64,000 nucleotides of DNA from Amycolatopsis sacchari (GCF_900114035.1 NZ_FORP01000020.1:1-64000), one strand, 5' to 3'. Counted from the stretch's first letter, positions 34,762 to 45,885 are shown. Notes: a model not told the origin generated them from the sequence alone. Numbers and translations: made by a program.

Positions 34762-35784
34762 CTAGGAATCGCGGCGGGCGAGGAGCTGGGCCAGCGCGGC
34801 CAGCTCGGCGTGGGGGCGGTCTCGGGGGGTGGCGGCGCGGAGGTGGGCCAGCGCGCGGCCGAGCAGGATCTCGGACTGGGCTTCGCTCCACGCGCGGCCA
34901 CCCGCGCGCTCGACGAGGTCCGCCGCGTGCGCGAGCTCGTCGGGGGACAGCCCGTCCGGCGACCGGTACAGCTCCGCCAGTGCACGGCCCTCGGGCGTGC
35001 CCGACGCCAGCGCGGCCACGACGGGCAGGGATTTCTTGCGGTTGCGCAGATCCGAGAACACCGGCTTGCCCGTCACGGCCGGTTCGCCCCAGATGCCGAG
35101 CAGGTCGTCGGCGAACTGGAACGCCAGCCCGGCCTCCTCGCCGAAGCGGCCGAGCTGCCGGATCTGGTCCGGGGTGCCGCCGCCCGCCAGTGCGCCGAGC
35201 GCGCACGCGCAGCCCAGCAGCGCCCCCGTCTTGCCCGCGGCCATCTGACGGCACTCCTCGGCACCGACGAACTCGCGCCGCTCGAACTCCAGGTCCGCGC
35301 TCTGGCCCTCGACGAGGTCGAGCACCGCGCTCATGAGCACGCGCAACTGGTCCGGATGGCCCGCCAGCAGCTGGGCGGAGAGCGCGAGCAGCGCGTCCCC
35401 GGCGAGGATCGCCTGGTCGCTGCCGAACACCTTCCAGACGGTGGGGCGGTGCCGCCGGGTCTCGTCGGAGTCCATCACGTCGTCGTGCACCAGGGAGAAG
35501 TTGTGCACCAGCTCGACGGCGACCGCGGCGGGCAGGGCGGGCCGCACCGTGCCGCCCACGGCCTGCGCGGCGAGCAGGACGAGCGCGGGCCGGACCGCCT
35601 TGCCGCTGCCGCCGTCGTCGTCCCAGCCGAAGTGGTGCCACACGGGTGCCCGCATCGACGGCGGCAGCCCGGCGGCCGCCGCGCGCAGCTCCGGTTCGAC
35701 CAGCTCTCTCGCCCAGCCGAGGATCTCCCGTGCGGTCCTGGTCTCCGTCAGTGCCGTCGGTTCGGTCGGCAGTTCGATCTTCAT
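34762..35784 (-). CDS. trans-Polyprenyl diphosphate synthase, Family 2 encapsulin cargo type
   Basis: 340 aa all-helical prenyl synthase. First aspartate-rich motif DDVMD at 101-105 with DETRRHRPT, second motif DDLLG at 226-230 ([13 protein letters not shown]), and KTGALL between them. The aromatic residue five before the first motif (F96) is the kind that limits product length to about C15-C20. The ATGA overlap with the shell gene (35781-35784) ties it to the encapsulin, where this class is a known cargo. Only about 20 residues ([20 protein letters not shown]) precede the first helix, far shorter than the disordered targeting segment usual in Family 2 cargo. Confidence 0.87.
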   Translation of the reverse strand: MKIELPTEPTALTETRTAREILGWARELVEPELRAAAAGLPPSMRAPVWHHFGWDDDGGSGKAVRPALVLLAAQAVGGTVRPALPAAVAVELVHNFSLVHDDVMDSDETRRHRPTVWKVFGSDQAILAGDALLALSAQLLAGHPDQLRVLMSAVLDLVEGQSADLEFERREFVGAEECRQMAAGKTGALLGCACALGALAGGGTPDQIRQLGRFGEEAGLAFQFADDLLGIWGEPAVTGKPVFSDLRNRKKSLPVVAALASGTPEGRALAELYRSPDGLSPDELAHAADLVERAGGRAWSEAQSEILLGRALAHLRAATPRDRPHAELAALAQLLARRDS

Positions 35785-37166
35785 CGTCCCAGCTCCACGT
35801 TCTCCAGCAGGCCCAGCGCGTCGGGCACCAGTACCGCCACCGAGTAGTACACACTGACCAAATAGGACAGAATCGCTTTGTCGTCCACGCCCATGAACCG
35901 CGCGTTGAGGCCGGGTTCGAGCTCGTCGGGCAGCCCGGGCTGGTGCAGCCCGATCACCCCCTGGCTCTTCTCCCCGGTCCGCATCGCGAGTATCGACGTC
36001 GTGTTCGCCGCCGAGACGGGGATCTTGTCGCTGGGCAGGAGCGGCACCCCGCGCCACTCCGTCACGCGGTGCCCTTCCACTTCCGTCTGCCGCGGCGTGA
36101 TCCCGCGTTTGCTGCACTCCCGGCCGAACGCGGCGATGGCACGCGGGTGGGCGAGGAAGAACGCGGTCTTCCGGCGCCGCGACAACAGCTCGTCGAGGTC
36201 GTCGGGGGTGGGCGGGCCGCTGTTCGTCTGCACCCGCTGCCGGAAGTCGACGTTGTGCAGCAACCCGAAGTCCGGGTTGGTGATCAGCTGCTGTTCCTGG
36301 CGCTCCCGCAGGGCTTCCACGGTGAGCCGCAGCTGCTGTTCGACCTGGTTCATCGGCTTGTTGAACAGGTCGGCCACGCGGGTGTGCACCCGCACCACGG
36401 TCTGCGCGACGCTCAGCTCGTACTCGCGCGGCGAAAGCTCGTAGTCCACGAAGCTGCCGGGCAGCACGGGCTCGCCGCTGTGGCCTGACGCGATGGCAAT
36501 GTCCGCCTCGCCCAGCTTGTTCTGTGGGCGCGAGGCGGCCTGCCGCAAATCGTCCACATGCGACCGAAGTGGATCCGAGCTTTCCAGCAACCGCAGGAAA
36601 TCCTCGTGACGCAACACCAGTGCCGTCACCGCTGTAAGCGCTTTCGCAGAGTGCGGCCACGTGCCCGGGGACGCGGCGAGCAGCTGCCGCCCGAGGTACT
36701 GGCCGTCGGCGAGCACCCCGAGCGACACGGGATCGCCGTACCGGCCGGACCCGACCGCGGCGACCTTCCCCGAGGCGACGACGAACCCGGCGTCGACGGG
36801 CTGTCCCGCCTCGGCGAGCAGCTCACCGGGCCGGTAGGTGCGCTGCTCGAACAGCCGGGCCACCGCCGCCAGCACCACGGGATCGGCGAACCCCCGCAGG
36901 AGCGGCAGCTCGGTGAGGCTCTCGGGCACGATCCGGACGTCGTCCGCCGTGCCGTGGTACGCCACCCGCCCCTCGCCCGTCAGGTGGCTCAGCCGCCGGT
37001 TCACCCGGTACGTGCCCGCGTCGGTGGACACCCACGGCAGCATGCGCAGCAGCCACCGCGAGCTGATCGCCCGCATCTGCGGTTCGGACTTCGTCGTCGT
37101 CGCCAGCCGTCGTGCCGCGGTCGTGCTCAGGCTCAGCCTGGCCCGCGCCTCCACTGTCGTCGTCAC
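35781..37166 (-). CDS. Family 2B encapsulin shell protein, first paralogue
   Basis: 461 aa. An N-terminal arm ([21 protein letters not shown]) leads to an inserted cyclic-nucleotide-binding domain (about 70-200; [20 protein letters not shown]). The HK97-fold capsid part follows ([62 protein letters not shown]) and ends [25 protein letters not shown]. That combination defines Family 2B. Start GTG 37166 follows AGGACGGG by about 8 bp; a TTG 9 bp upstream is too close to it. The start lies 15 bp after the second shell gene's stop, so both would be made together. Confidence 0.88.
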   Translation of the reverse strand: MTTTVEARARLSLSTTAARRLATTTKSEPQMRAISSRWLLRMLPWVSTDAGTYRVNRRLSHLTGEGRVAYHGTADDVRIVPESLTELPLLRGFADPVVLAAVARLFEQRTYRPGELLAEAGQPVDAGFVVASGKVAAVGSGRYGDPVSLGVLADGQYLGRQLLAASPGTWPHSAKALTAVTALVLRHEDFLRLLESSDPLRSHVDDLRQAASRPQNKLGEADIAIASGHSGEPVLPGSFVDYELSPREYELSVAQTVVRVHTRVADLFNKPMNQVEQQLRLTVEALRERQEQQLITNPDFGLLHNVDFRQRVQTNSGPPTPDDLDELLSRRRKTAFFLAHPRAIAAFGRECSKRGITPRQTEVEGHRVTEWRGVPLLPSDKIPVSAANTTSILAMRTGEKSQGVIGLHQPGLPDELEPGLNARFMGVDDKAILSYLVSVYYSVAVLVPDALGLLENVELGR

Positions 37167-37181
37167 CGGGACCAACCCGTC

Positions 37182-38591
<1,410 letters not shown>

Positions 38592-39215
38592 GAGAAATAC
38601 CACCTATCGATGCTCATACGCCGTCCCGCGATTTCCGCGGCAGCGTCCGGATATCGGAAAAGGCCCAATTCGGCGGGCGAGAACGACGTTAGCACCGGCT
38701 ATCCGGACCGTACAGTCACTCGACAGTGTGCCCGCCGGACAATTGGCTCGTCAAGAACCGTGGGTGACGGGCCGGGAAAAAGCCTCACCTGAAGGAGGTG
38801 GCGGGCCGCGGCCGACCAGGTGAGCGGAGGTGGGGCAGCGGGTTTCCGGCTGGGCCGGACGAGGGGCCGGGTGCGGTCGCGGCGGCGTCACCGTTCGCCT
38901 GATCCGCCCAGTGCGAGCCGATTTTTGTTGATCTACTGGGGTTTTCGGCGCCGCCGCAGGTCAGGGGCGGTGTCGTCACGGCTGGTGACCGGGGTGACCC
39001 GGTCGGCCCAGCCGGGCCGCCGGTGCGGGTCATCGGCCGGGTCGCTGACCATCGGGAAAAACGTGTTCGAGACGTTTCTCCTGCTCCGTGCGGGGGTTTA
39101 TCCGAAGTGGGGCCGCGCTGCCGAATGAAAGGAATTGACCGGCCTTGTCGGCGGTTCTGCGGAGAATTAGCGTGAGGCCGGTGAAAATCGTCCCCGGCGC
39201 GAACGGAAAACCCGC
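38592..39215. other. 624-bp intergenic region between the encapsulin operon and the DUF4239 gene
   Basis: No supported gene. For the encapsulin operon a weak minus-strand promoter may be TTGACG (38754-38749), 18 bp, CACACT (38730-38725). A small dyad CACCT-GAAGG-AGGTG lies near 38786-38800. Rightward elements lie near the far end (see 39074-39099). Confidence 0.5.
39074..39099 (+). promoter_or_regulatory. Degenerate sigma-B-type promoter candidate
   Basis: GTTT (39074-39077), 16 bp, GGGTTT (39094-39099), 116 bp before the DUF4239 gene. The -10 departs from GGGTA by one base. A housekeeping-like TTGTCG-N17-TAGCGT also lies closer to the gene, so this assignment is weak. Confidence 0.35.
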
Positions 39216-39980
39216 ATGAACGTCTACGTGACCGGTCTGCTGTGGGTGGCGGGGGCGGTCGTGGCCGGGGCGGTCATCGCCTACCTCGTCCGCCGCTACG
39301 GGCTGGACGAGGGGCGGCCGGACAACAACGACGCCGCCGGGCAGGCGTTCACGATCGTCGGCGGCCTGCACGCGGTCGTGGTCGCGTTCGTGCTGATCTC
39401 GCTGTTCGACGCCGCCGGCACCGTGCGCGACGGTTCCTACCAGGAGACGCAGGCACTGGTGTCGGCCGCCTGGCGGGCGGAGTCCCTGCCGGAGCCGGCG
39501 CACTCGGAGGTGCCCGCGCTGGCCCGCCAGTACGCCCAGACGGTGGTGGCGCAGGAGTGGCCGCGCCTGCAGCAGGGGCTCGAACCGGGGCCGGAGGGCT
39601 GGTCGCTGGTCAAGCGGATGCGGGAGTCGCTCGACAACACCGAGCTGCCGGACGACGACTGGCTCGTCAACGAGAAGACCGACGCGGCGAGCGACCTGAC
39701 GGACGTCTACGAGCAGCGGCAGGCCCGGCTCAACGCGGTGCGGGACAACGACGTGGGTCTCGTGCTGTGGTTCGTGCTCGCGGTCGGCAGCGTGATCTTC
39801 GTGCTGCTGCCCAACCTCTTCGGCGGCACGAAACTGCTCACGCACGTGATCATCGTGTCCACGCTCGCCGCGACCACGACGCTGCTGTTGTACGCCATCT
39901 ACCAGATGCAGAACCCGTTCGCGGGTGGGGCGAAGGTGGGCTCGGACGCGTTCGCCCAGGCGATCGCCCGGCTGCGCTGA
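39216..39980 (+). CDS. DUF4239 (bestrophin-like) membrane protein
   Basis: 254 aa. Two N-terminal helices (VTGLLWVAGAVVAGAVIAYL; FTIVGGLHAVVVAFVLISLF) and two C-terminal helices (VLWFVLAVGSVIFVLLP; LLTHVIIVSTLAATTTLLLY) flank a soluble helical loop of about 110 aa. This is the DUF4239 layout; the family may form channels, but no function is shown. It is followed after 3 bp by a secreted protein gene on the same strand. Confidence 0.78.
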   Translation: MNVYVTGLLWVAGAVVAGAVIAYLVRRYGLDEGRPDNNDAAGQAFTIVGGLHAVVVAFVLISLFDAAGTVRDGSYQETQALVSAAWRAESLPEPAHSEVPALARQYAQTVVAQEWPRLQQGLEPGPEGWSLVKRMRESLDNTELPDDDWLVNEKTDAASDLTDVYEQRQARLNAVRDNDVGLVLWFVLAVGSVIFVLLPNLFGGTKLLTHVIIVSTLAATTTLLLYAIYQMQNPFAGGAKVGSDAFAQAIARLR

Positions 39981-39983
39981 CCC

Positions 39984-41150
39984 ATGTCGGCCAGGCGGAT
40001 TTCCCACGCCGTCGCGGTGACCGCGCTGCTGGCGATGACGAGTGCCGCGCCCGGTGTGGCGGCGGCGGGCGCGAGCTGCGTCGCGCTGCGGGTGCGCGAC
40101 TTCGGGAGACCATCCACTGTGGACAGAAGCGAGTACCCGGCGGTGGCGACGACCCGGCTGGGGCCGGTTCCCTACCGGCTCAACGCGCTCGGCTACCTGC
40201 GGTCCCGGGACCTCGCGTTCGGCGTGACGCGGGACGGCCGCGTGGTGACGGTCGACCGCCGGGGGCGGACGTCGGACCTGGGCGAGCCCGCGGGGCTGGC
40301 GCTCGACGGCGCGACGGCGGGCACGATCTCCGGTGACGTGTGGTACGTGAAGCGCGGGGCCGTACTGTCGCTTGTGGACATCAAGCCGGGGAAGTTGTCG
40401 GCGCGGTCACGGGTGGTGCTGTCGCCGGCCACGCTGGCGGCGGACGTGGACGACTTCGTGGCGGGGCCGGACGGCGATCTGTACGGCGTCGCGGCCGAGG
40501 GCGCCGTGGTGAGCATCGACCCGGGCAGCGGCGTGATCCGGGAGCTGCCGGGCACGCGACTGCCACGGGCGAGCGCGTACGGCTCGGTCGTGCGTGCGTC
40601 CGACGGCAGCCTCTACGTGACGGCGAACAACGTGCTGGGCCGGAGCCGGGAGTACCGGGTCGTGCTGTCGGGGCGGACCGTGACGTCGGTGACCCTGCTG
40701 GCGACGGGCACGGCGCTGGAGGGCAGTGATGCGGCGGGTTGCCTGGCGGCGCTCCCAGCGCCCCCCGCTCCGCCTCCACCGCCTCCGCCTGTGGTTACGC
40801 CGCCTCCGCCACCACCGCCGCCGGTGGTCACGCCGCCTCCGCCACCCGTGGTGAAGCCCCCACCTCCGCCGGTGGTCACGCCACCCCCGCACCCGGTCCC
40901 GCCGCGACCGGCTGCGGTCGTGTCACACCCCCCGCCGCCTCCGGCGCCTTCGGTGACCCCGGCGCCGTCACCGGTGCCGATCGTCCGGCCGGCGCCCCCG
41001 CCGCCGCGTCATCCGCCCCCGCCACCGAAGAAGACCCCGGACGCGGCCCCCGACCCCCTCGCCGCGACGAAGGTGAAACGCGACTGGGCGCTGACCGCCC
41101 TGATCCTCATCCTGGGCGGCAGCATCGTGGCGCGGCGCATCGCGCGCTGA
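39984..41150 (+). CDS. Exported protein with proline-rich stalk and C-terminal anchor
   Basis: 388 aa, family not recognised. An N-terminal signal peptide (VAVTALLAMTSAAPGVAAAG) precedes a beta-rich domain of about 220 aa with short repeated strands such as DGRVVTVDRRGR, VDDFVAGPDGDLYGVA and SDGSLYVTANNVLGRS, like blades of a propeller. A stalk of about 100 aa follows (PPPPPPVVTPPPPP and variants), then a basic segment and one helix (WALTALILILGGSIVA) ending RRIAR. The predicted topology is a surface domain held away from the membrane on a wall-spanning proline stalk. It forms an operon with the DUF4239 protein. Confidence 0.7.
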   Translation: MSARRISHAVAVTALLAMTSAAPGVAAAGASCVALRVRDFGRPSTVDRSEYPAVATTRLGPVPYRLNALGYLRSRDLAFGVTRDGRVVTVDRRGRTSDLGEPAGLALDGATAGTISGDVWYVKRGAVLSLVDIKPGKLSARSRVVLSPATLAADVDDFVAGPDGDLYGVAAEGAVVSIDPGSGVIRELPGTRLPRASAYGSVVRASDGSLYVTANNVLGRSREYRVVLSGRTVTSVTLLATGTALEGSDAAGCLAALPAPPAPPPPPPPVVTPPPPPPPPVVTPPPPPVVKPPPPPVVTPPPHPVPPRPAAVVSHPPPPPAPSVTPAPSPVPIVRPAPPPPRHPPPPPKKTPDAAPDPLAATKVKRDWALTALILILGGSIVARRIAR

Positions 41151-41279
41151 CGCGGAACGTGCGCCGGAGGGCGAGACCCGAAGGCAGCCCGAAGTCCTGA
41201 ACGGAACGCTCGTCCACACGCACGTCGTCCACCACGTTGCGCACCCTCGACGGCCCCGTCGAGATCGACCTCTCCGGCC

Positions 41280-41651
41280 TCAGCCGCTGACGCCGGCCGG
41301 GTTCGCGCCCGTGTCCAGGTACGTGCCGTGGCCCTCGGCGACCAGGTCCCCGTCGAAGCGCAGGACCTCGCTCACCAGGCCGCCGCGCTGGTTGCGGTAG
41401 TTGATCACCAGCGTGCCGACCCCGAAGTACGCGCCGACGACCTCGAAGCGGAGGTCCGGGATCCGGCGCAGTCCTTCGGCCCAGTACTCGCGCAGCGCCG
41501 CCTTGCCGCGGATCACGCCGTCCGAGCCGGGCAGCAGCTGCGCCGCGACGGGGGAGGTGAACACCACGTCCTCGGTGAAGTGCGCCAGCAGGGCTTCGAG
41601 GTCGTGCGCGTTCCACGCCTTGACCCACTCTTCGACGAAATCCGGTGTCAT
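41280..41651 (-). CDS. SnoaL/NTF2-like protein
   Basis: 123 aa cone-shaped NTF2 fold: FVEEWVKAWNAHDLEALLAH, FTEDVVFTSP, GKAALREYWAEGL and EVVGAYFGVGTLVINYR. Such proteins bind or isomerise small hydrophobic molecules; no substrate is evident. It overlaps the GNAT gene by 4 bp (ATGA) on the same strand. Confidence 0.82.
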   Translation of the reverse strand: MTPDFVEEWVKAWNAHDLEALLAHFTEDVVFTSPVAAQLLPGSDGVIRGKAALREYWAEGLRRIPDLRFEVVGAYFGVGTLVINYRNQRGGLVSEVLRFDGDLVAEGHGTYLDTGANPAGVSG

Positions 41652-42175
41652 GCCCGTAACCCTACGCAATCGAGATCCCAGAACGGCGCCGAGTACACGA
41701 GCGACCCCGTCATCCACGGTTCGTACGACGGCCGCACCGCGACCTGGAACGCCGGCTCCGGGATCCGCAGCGACGGGGCGCGGAAGCCGAGCGGTGTGGC
41801 GGGCGCGAAGCCGCGTTTCCCGTAGTAGCCGGGAGAACCTTCGAGGAACACCAGCGGGACGTCGCCCGCCGCGTCCAGTGCGTGCGCGACCAGACGGGTG
41901 CCGACGCCCTGCCGTTGCCACTCCGGCAGCACTCCCAGCGGCGACAACACGTACACGTCCACGAGCCGCCGCGGCGCGTCCAGCCTGCTTGCCGACAACA
42001 TCACGTGCCCGACGACCCGGTCGTCCACCGTTGCCACGAAGGACAGCGGCGGCAGCGGCGCGGGCGCGGCGTGGAGGGTGTCGACGAGCACCGGGATCCG
42101 CGGATCCCCGAACGCGCGCTCGTGCACCTCCCTCACCCGGGGGTGCTCCGCCGCGCGCACCGGCCTGATCTTCAC
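41648..42175 (-). CDS. GNAT-family N-acetyltransferase
   Basis: 175 aa. Motif A, the acetyl-CoA pyrophosphate loop, is LGVLPEWQRQGVGTRLVAHA; motif B includes FLEGSPGYYGKRGF. The acceptor is unknown; the arrangement resembles YhbS-type acetyltransferases. ATG start 65 bp from the divergent trmO gene. Confidence 0.83.
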   Translation of the reverse strand: MKIRPVRAAEHPRVREVHERAFGDPRIPVLVDTLHAAPAPLPPLSFVATVDDRVVGHVMLSASRLDAPRRLVDVYVLSPLGVLPEWQRQGVGTRLVAHALDAAGDVPLVFLEGSPGYYGKRGFAPATPLGFRAPSLRIPEPAFQVAVRPSYEPWMTGSLVYSAPFWDLDCVGLRA

Positions 42176-42240
42176 CTGATCGAACGTAGGCGAGAGACGG
42201 CCCCGGCGCGAACGAATTCCGCGTCAGGCAGACTGGGCGC

Positions 42241-42660
42241 ATGATCCTGCACCCGATCGGCCGTGTGCGGTCCCCCCGGACCGAGCCCACCGACGACGAC
42301 TGGGACTCGGTCACCTCGCTGGTCGAACTCGACGGCGCCCGGTTCGGTCCGGCGTCGTTGCGGGGGATCGAGGAGTTCTCCCACGTGGAGATCGTCTACG
42401 CCCTCGAACAGACCGGGCACCGCGGCAACCCGGACCAGCCGGGTGTCGGCGTGTTCGCGCAGCGCGGCCGCAACCGGCCCAACGGCATCGGCGTGACCCG
42501 CTGCCGCCTGCTCGGCGTCGGGGACCTCACGCTCAAGGTCCGCGGCCTCGACGCCGTCGACGGCAGCCCGGTGCTGGACGTCAAGCCCTACTTCGCGGAG
42601 TCCGCGCCGCAGGAGCCCGTCGTCCAGCCCGAGTGGGCCACGCCGCTCGCCACTTCCTAG
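42241..42660 (+). CDS. trmO: TrmO-family tRNA t6A methyltransferase
   Basis: 139 aa TsaA/VirR-fold SAM enzyme. Signature segments are HPIGRVRSPRTEPTDDDWDS at the start, EEFSHVEIVYALEQT, GVFAQRGRNRPNGIGVTRCR and GSPVLDVKPYF. It N6-methylates threonylcarbamoyl-adenosine at position 37 of some tRNAs. At 139 aa it is a single-domain form without the C-terminal extension seen in E. coli. Confidence 0.8.
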   Translation: MILHPIGRVRSPRTEPTDDDWDSVTSLVELDGARFGPASLRGIEEFSHVEIVYALEQTGHRGNPDQPGVGVFAQRGRNRPNGIGVTRCRLLGVGDLTLKVRGLDAVDGSPVLDVKPYFAESAPQEPVVQPEWATPLATS

Positions 42661-42875
42661 CGACATTTCGGAAACGGCTTGCGTGGCGGTGCGGGTAGCG
42701 GAACCTGGGGCGGCCCCTCGCTCCGGGATCGCCTCCTCATGACCGCCAGGTCACCACGGAGGCGCTGTCCTCGCGAGGAACCGCCCACCCGTCGCCCACC
42801 ACCACCCTCAACGGACGCGCTCCGCGCGGCGGCCCCGATTCAAACCCGCGGCGGTGCCAGCTGACTGCGTGGTGA

Positions 42876-42892
42876 AAGCGGCTCCGCCGCTT
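42876..42892. terminator. Short hairpin between trmO and galM
   Basis: AAGCGG-CTCCG-CCGCTT, a perfect 6-bp stem, lies 13 bp beyond the mutarotase stop in the 245-bp gap 42661-42905. I see nothing else in that gap. It could end the sugar operon. Confidence 0.5.
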
Positions 42893-42905
42893 CAGAAACC
42901 CCTTC

Positions 42906-44066
42906 CTAGGCGTCCAAAGCGAAAACGGTCGTCGAGCGGTAGGTCTGGCCCGGCCGCAGCACGGTGCTCGGGAACGACGGGTGGTTCGGCGAGTCGGGGA
43001 AGTGCTGTGTCTCCAGCGCGAACCCGTAGCTCTGCCGGTAGGTCTTCCCGCCGGTGCCGACGAGCGTGCCGTCCAGGAAGTTGCCCGAGTAGAACTGCAG
43101 CCCCGGCTCGGTCGTCAGCACCGTGAGTGTCCGCCCGCTGCCCGGGTCGCTCGCCCGCGCCGCCACCGCCAGCGAACCGGACTGGTCGAGCACCCAGTTG
43201 TGGTCGTAGCCCTGGCCGATCAGCAGCTGCGGGTCGTCCTCGGCGACGCGTTCCCCAATGGCCGTCGGCCTGCGGAAGTCGAACGGCGTGCCCTGCACCG
43301 GGGCGAGCTGCCCGGTCGGGATCTGCGTGCTGTCCGTGGGCAGGTACCGGCTCGCCGCGATCTGCAGCCGCTGGTCGTAGATGTCCCCCGACGACTCGCC
43401 CGCCAGGTTCCAGTACGTGTGGTTGGTCAGGTTCACCACCGTCGGCTTGTCCGTGGTGGCTTCGTACCCGATGGTCAGCCGGTTGCGGCTGTCCACTGTG
43501 TACGTCACCACGACGCGCAGGGTGCCGGGGTAGCCCTCGTCGCCGTCGGGGCTGGTCAGGCTCAGCCGCAGCCCGCCCGGGATCGTCGCGACGTCCCAGA
43601 CCTTGTTGTCGAACCCCTCGAGCCCGCCGTGCAGGCTGTTGCCGTTGTTGTTGACCGGCACGTGGTACGTCTTCCCGTCCAGGGTGAACGTGCCCTTCGC
43701 GATCCGGTTGCCGTACCGCCCGATCAGCGCCCCGAAGTACACGCCGCCGCCCTCGGGCGGGCTGTTCTTCGCCACGTAGTCCGCCAGCGTCGGGAAGCCG
43801 AGCACCACGTTGGCCGTGCGGCCGCGGCGGTCCGGTGCCTCCAGCGTCTGGATGATGCCGCCGTAGGAGAGGATCCGCACGCGCAGCCCGTGGCCGCTGT
43901 CGAGGGTGTAGCGGTAGACCGCCACACCGTTCGCCCGGCCGAAGTACTCCTTGCTCACCGAAGGCGGCTTGGCCGCGGCAGTCGCACTCACGGTCGGCAA
44001 GCCTACTGTGGCCAGGCCCGCCGCACCGACGGCGAGCGCGCTGCGCCGGGAAAATCCGGTTCCCAT
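42906..44066 (-). CDS. galM: Tat-exported aldose 1-epimerase (mutarotase)
   Basis: 386 aa. A twin-arginine signal (FSRRSALAVGAAGLATVG) is followed by a GalM beta-sandwich with RYGNRIAKGTFTLDG, the catalytic His regions NNNGNSLHGG and TNHTYWNLAG, and the C-terminal catalytic Glu region FALETQHFPDSPNHP. It interconverts alpha and beta sugar anomers outside the cell, upstream of import. GGGAGGAC precedes the ATG. It is the last gene of the ABC importer operon. Confidence 0.9.
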   Translation of the reverse strand: MGTGFSRRSALAVGAAGLATVGLPTVSATAAAKPPSVSKEYFGRANGVAVYRYTLDSGHGLRVRILSYGGIIQTLEAPDRRGRTANVVLGFPTLADYVAKNSPPEGGGVYFGALIGRYGNRIAKGTFTLDGKTYHVPVNNNGNSLHGGLEGFDNKVWDVATIPGGLRLSLTSPDGDEGYPGTLRVVVTYTVDSRNRLTIGYEATTDKPTVVNLTNHTYWNLAGESSGDIYDQRLQIAASRYLPTDSTQIPTGQLAPVQGTPFDFRRPTAIGERVAEDDPQLLIGQGYDHNWVLDQSGSLAVAARASDPGSGRTLTVLTTEPGLQFYSGNFLDGTLVGTGGKTYRQSYGFALETQHFPDSPNHPSFPSTVLRPGQTYRSTTVFALDA

Positions 44067-44083
44067 CTTGTCCTCCCAGTCGG

Positions 44084-44842
44084 TCAGGTCGCTGTGTTCA
44101 CCCGGTATTCGGCGTGCACCAGCTCGAGCAGCTCCGCGACGGAGGTCTCACCGGACGCCTTGTCGAACGTGATTTCACCGTGCTGCAACAGGTTCACGCG
44201 GTCGCACACGTCGACCACCTGGCTGTAGTTGTGTGCGATGAGGATGATCGCGATGTCGCCGCGCTGCTTCAGCTGGGCCAGCAGGCGCAGGATCAGCCCG
44301 CCCTCCTTGGCCCCCATCGCGGCGAGTGGTTCGTCGAGCAGCAGTAGTTTCGCGTTGTTCGAGTACACCGAGCGCGCCACGGCGATCGCCTGCCGCTGGC
44401 CGCCCGACAGCCGGCCCACCTCGGCGGTGACCGACGGGATGTTGATGCCGACCGCGTCGAGCGCCTCGCGGGCCCGGCGCTTCATCTCCTTGCGCTTGAG
44501 GAACGGCAGTGGTTTGTGCACCAGCTCCTTGTTCAGGTGGAGGTTGAGGTAGACGGGCAGGTCGTTGACCATCGCGAGGTCCTGGAACACCGTCTCGATG
44601 CCCATCGACCGCGCGTGCGTCACCGACTTCAGCTGCACCGGCTGCCCCTCGAACAGCAGCCGGCCGCCGTCGGGCTGGTGGAACCCGGTGAGGATCTTGA
44701 TGAGGGTGGACTTGCCCGCGCCGTTGTCGCCGATCAGCCCGAGGATCTCCCCGCGCCGCACGGACAGGTTGATGTCGGTCAGCGCCCGGACGGGGCCGAA
44801 GCCCTTGCTGATGTGCTCGGCACGCATCACCTCGTCGCTCAT
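44084..44842 (-). CDS. Sugar ABC importer ATPase (single-domain ribose type)
   Basis: 252 aa. Walker A GDNGAGKSTLIKIL, Q loop VFQDLAMV, signature LSGGQRQAIAVARSV, Walker B LLLLDEPLAAMG, switch IAHNY. It has one nucleotide-binding domain, unlike two-domain RbsA/XylG, as is common in actinomycete members of this class. ATGA overlap with the permease gene fixes the start at 44842. Confidence 0.9.
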   Translation of the reverse strand: MSDEVMRAEHISKGFGPVRALTDINLSVRRGEILGLIGDNGAGKSTLIKILTGFHQPDGGRLLFEGQPVQLKSVTHARSMGIETVFQDLAMVNDLPVYLNLHLNKELVHKPLPFLKRKEMKRRAREALDAVGINIPSVTAEVGRLSGGQRQAIAVARSVYSNNAKLLLLDEPLAAMGAKEGGLILRLLAQLKQRGDIAIILIAHNYSQVVDVCDRVNLLQHGEITFDKASGETSVAELLELVHAEYRVNTAT

Positions 44843-45870
44843 GAGTTCCTCCGTGACCCGAGCCGTTTCCGCAGCACCGTGACGTAGACGTTGAGCAGTG
44901 CGGCGATGAGGATGGCGGCACCGAGCACCACGTAGAACGCGTTCGCGCTGATACCGGTGAGGTTGAACCCGTCGTAGACCAGGCCCAGCAGCAGCGCGCC
45001 GAGGAACGCGCCGAGCACCGTGCCGGAGCCGCCGAGCAACGCGGTGCCGCCGATGACGGCCGCCGCCACCGCGTAGAACATCGTGTTGAAGCCGCCGTTC
45101 GTCGGGTCGTAGGAGCCGACCCGCGTGCCCTGCAGGATGCCGGCCAGCCCGGCCAGGCCGCCGGTGATCGCGAAGCAGATCACCTTCACGCGGTTGGTGC
45201 GGATGCCCGACTCGGCGGCGCCGACCGGGTTGCCGCCGGTGGCCTGCGTGGCGATGCCGAAGCGGGTGGTGGACAGCACCACCTGCATCACGGCGACGAC
45301 CACCAGCGCCCACAGGAACTCCGACCAGCCCCAGCCGCCGAACACCGACACCACCCAGCTGTCCGTCGGCGCGCTCACCGGCGAACCACCCGAGATGATC
45401 AGCGACAGCCCCCACAGCAGGAACGCCATGCCGAGCGTGGTGATGAACGACGACAGCCCGAACAGGGTGTGCACGAGCCCGTTGACCATGCCGATCGCCG
45501 CGCTCACGACGACGGCCCCGATGACCGCGAGCAGCAGCGGGAAACCGTTGTTGTAGAACAACATCAGCACGAACGGTGACAGCGTGAACACGAACCCGGC
45601 GGACAGGTCGATCTGGCCGCAGATCAGCACCAGCACCTCGCCCGCCGCGACGATCGCCCACGGCGCCACGTACTGCGCGATCGTGTGGTAGTTGTCCGAG
45701 GTCGCGAAACCGGGCCCGCTCGTGAGGCTGAAGTAGATCGCCGCCGCGATCGTCACGAGCAGGATGCTCAGTTCCTTGATCCGGATCAGGCTCAGCAGGA
45801 ACCCGCCGTCCGGCGGGCTCGTGCCCGGCTCCGTGCGGCCGGGGCGTTTGCCGGTGAGCGCGTCGGTCAT
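44839..45870 (-). CDS. Sugar ABC importer permease (ribose/xylose type)
   Basis: 343 aa with about ten transmembrane helices. Family motifs are VLVLICGQIDLSAG and SFITTLGMAFLLWGLSLIISGG, and the coupling segment is TGGNPVGAAESGIRTNRVK. GGAGG precedes the ATG. Middle gene of the importer, after the binding protein and before the ATPase; the channel is presumably a homodimer. Confidence 0.9.
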   Translation of the reverse strand: MTDALTGKRPGRTEPGTSPPDGGFLLSLIRIKELSILLVTIAAAIYFSLTSGPGFATSDNYHTIAQYVAPWAIVAAGEVLVLICGQIDLSAGFVFTLSPFVLMLFYNNGFPLLLAVIGAVVVSAAIGMVNGLVHTLFGLSSFITTLGMAFLLWGLSLIISGGSPVSAPTDSWVVSVFGGWGWSEFLWALVVVAVMQVVLSTTRFGIATQATGGNPVGAAESGIRTNRVKVICFAITGGLAGLAGILQGTRVGSYDPTNGGFNTMFYAVAAAVIGGTALLGGSGTVLGAFLGALLLGLVYDGFNLTGISANAFYVVLGAAILIAALLNVYVTVLRKRLGSRRNS

Positions 45871-45885
45871 GCTCGCGGTCCTCCG

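Noticed and set aside
41151-41290. A short plus-strand reading ending DGPVEIDLSGLSR.
   Set aside because: It has no start codon or ribosome site and runs into the 3' end of the NTF2-like gene on the other strand; at most a remnant.
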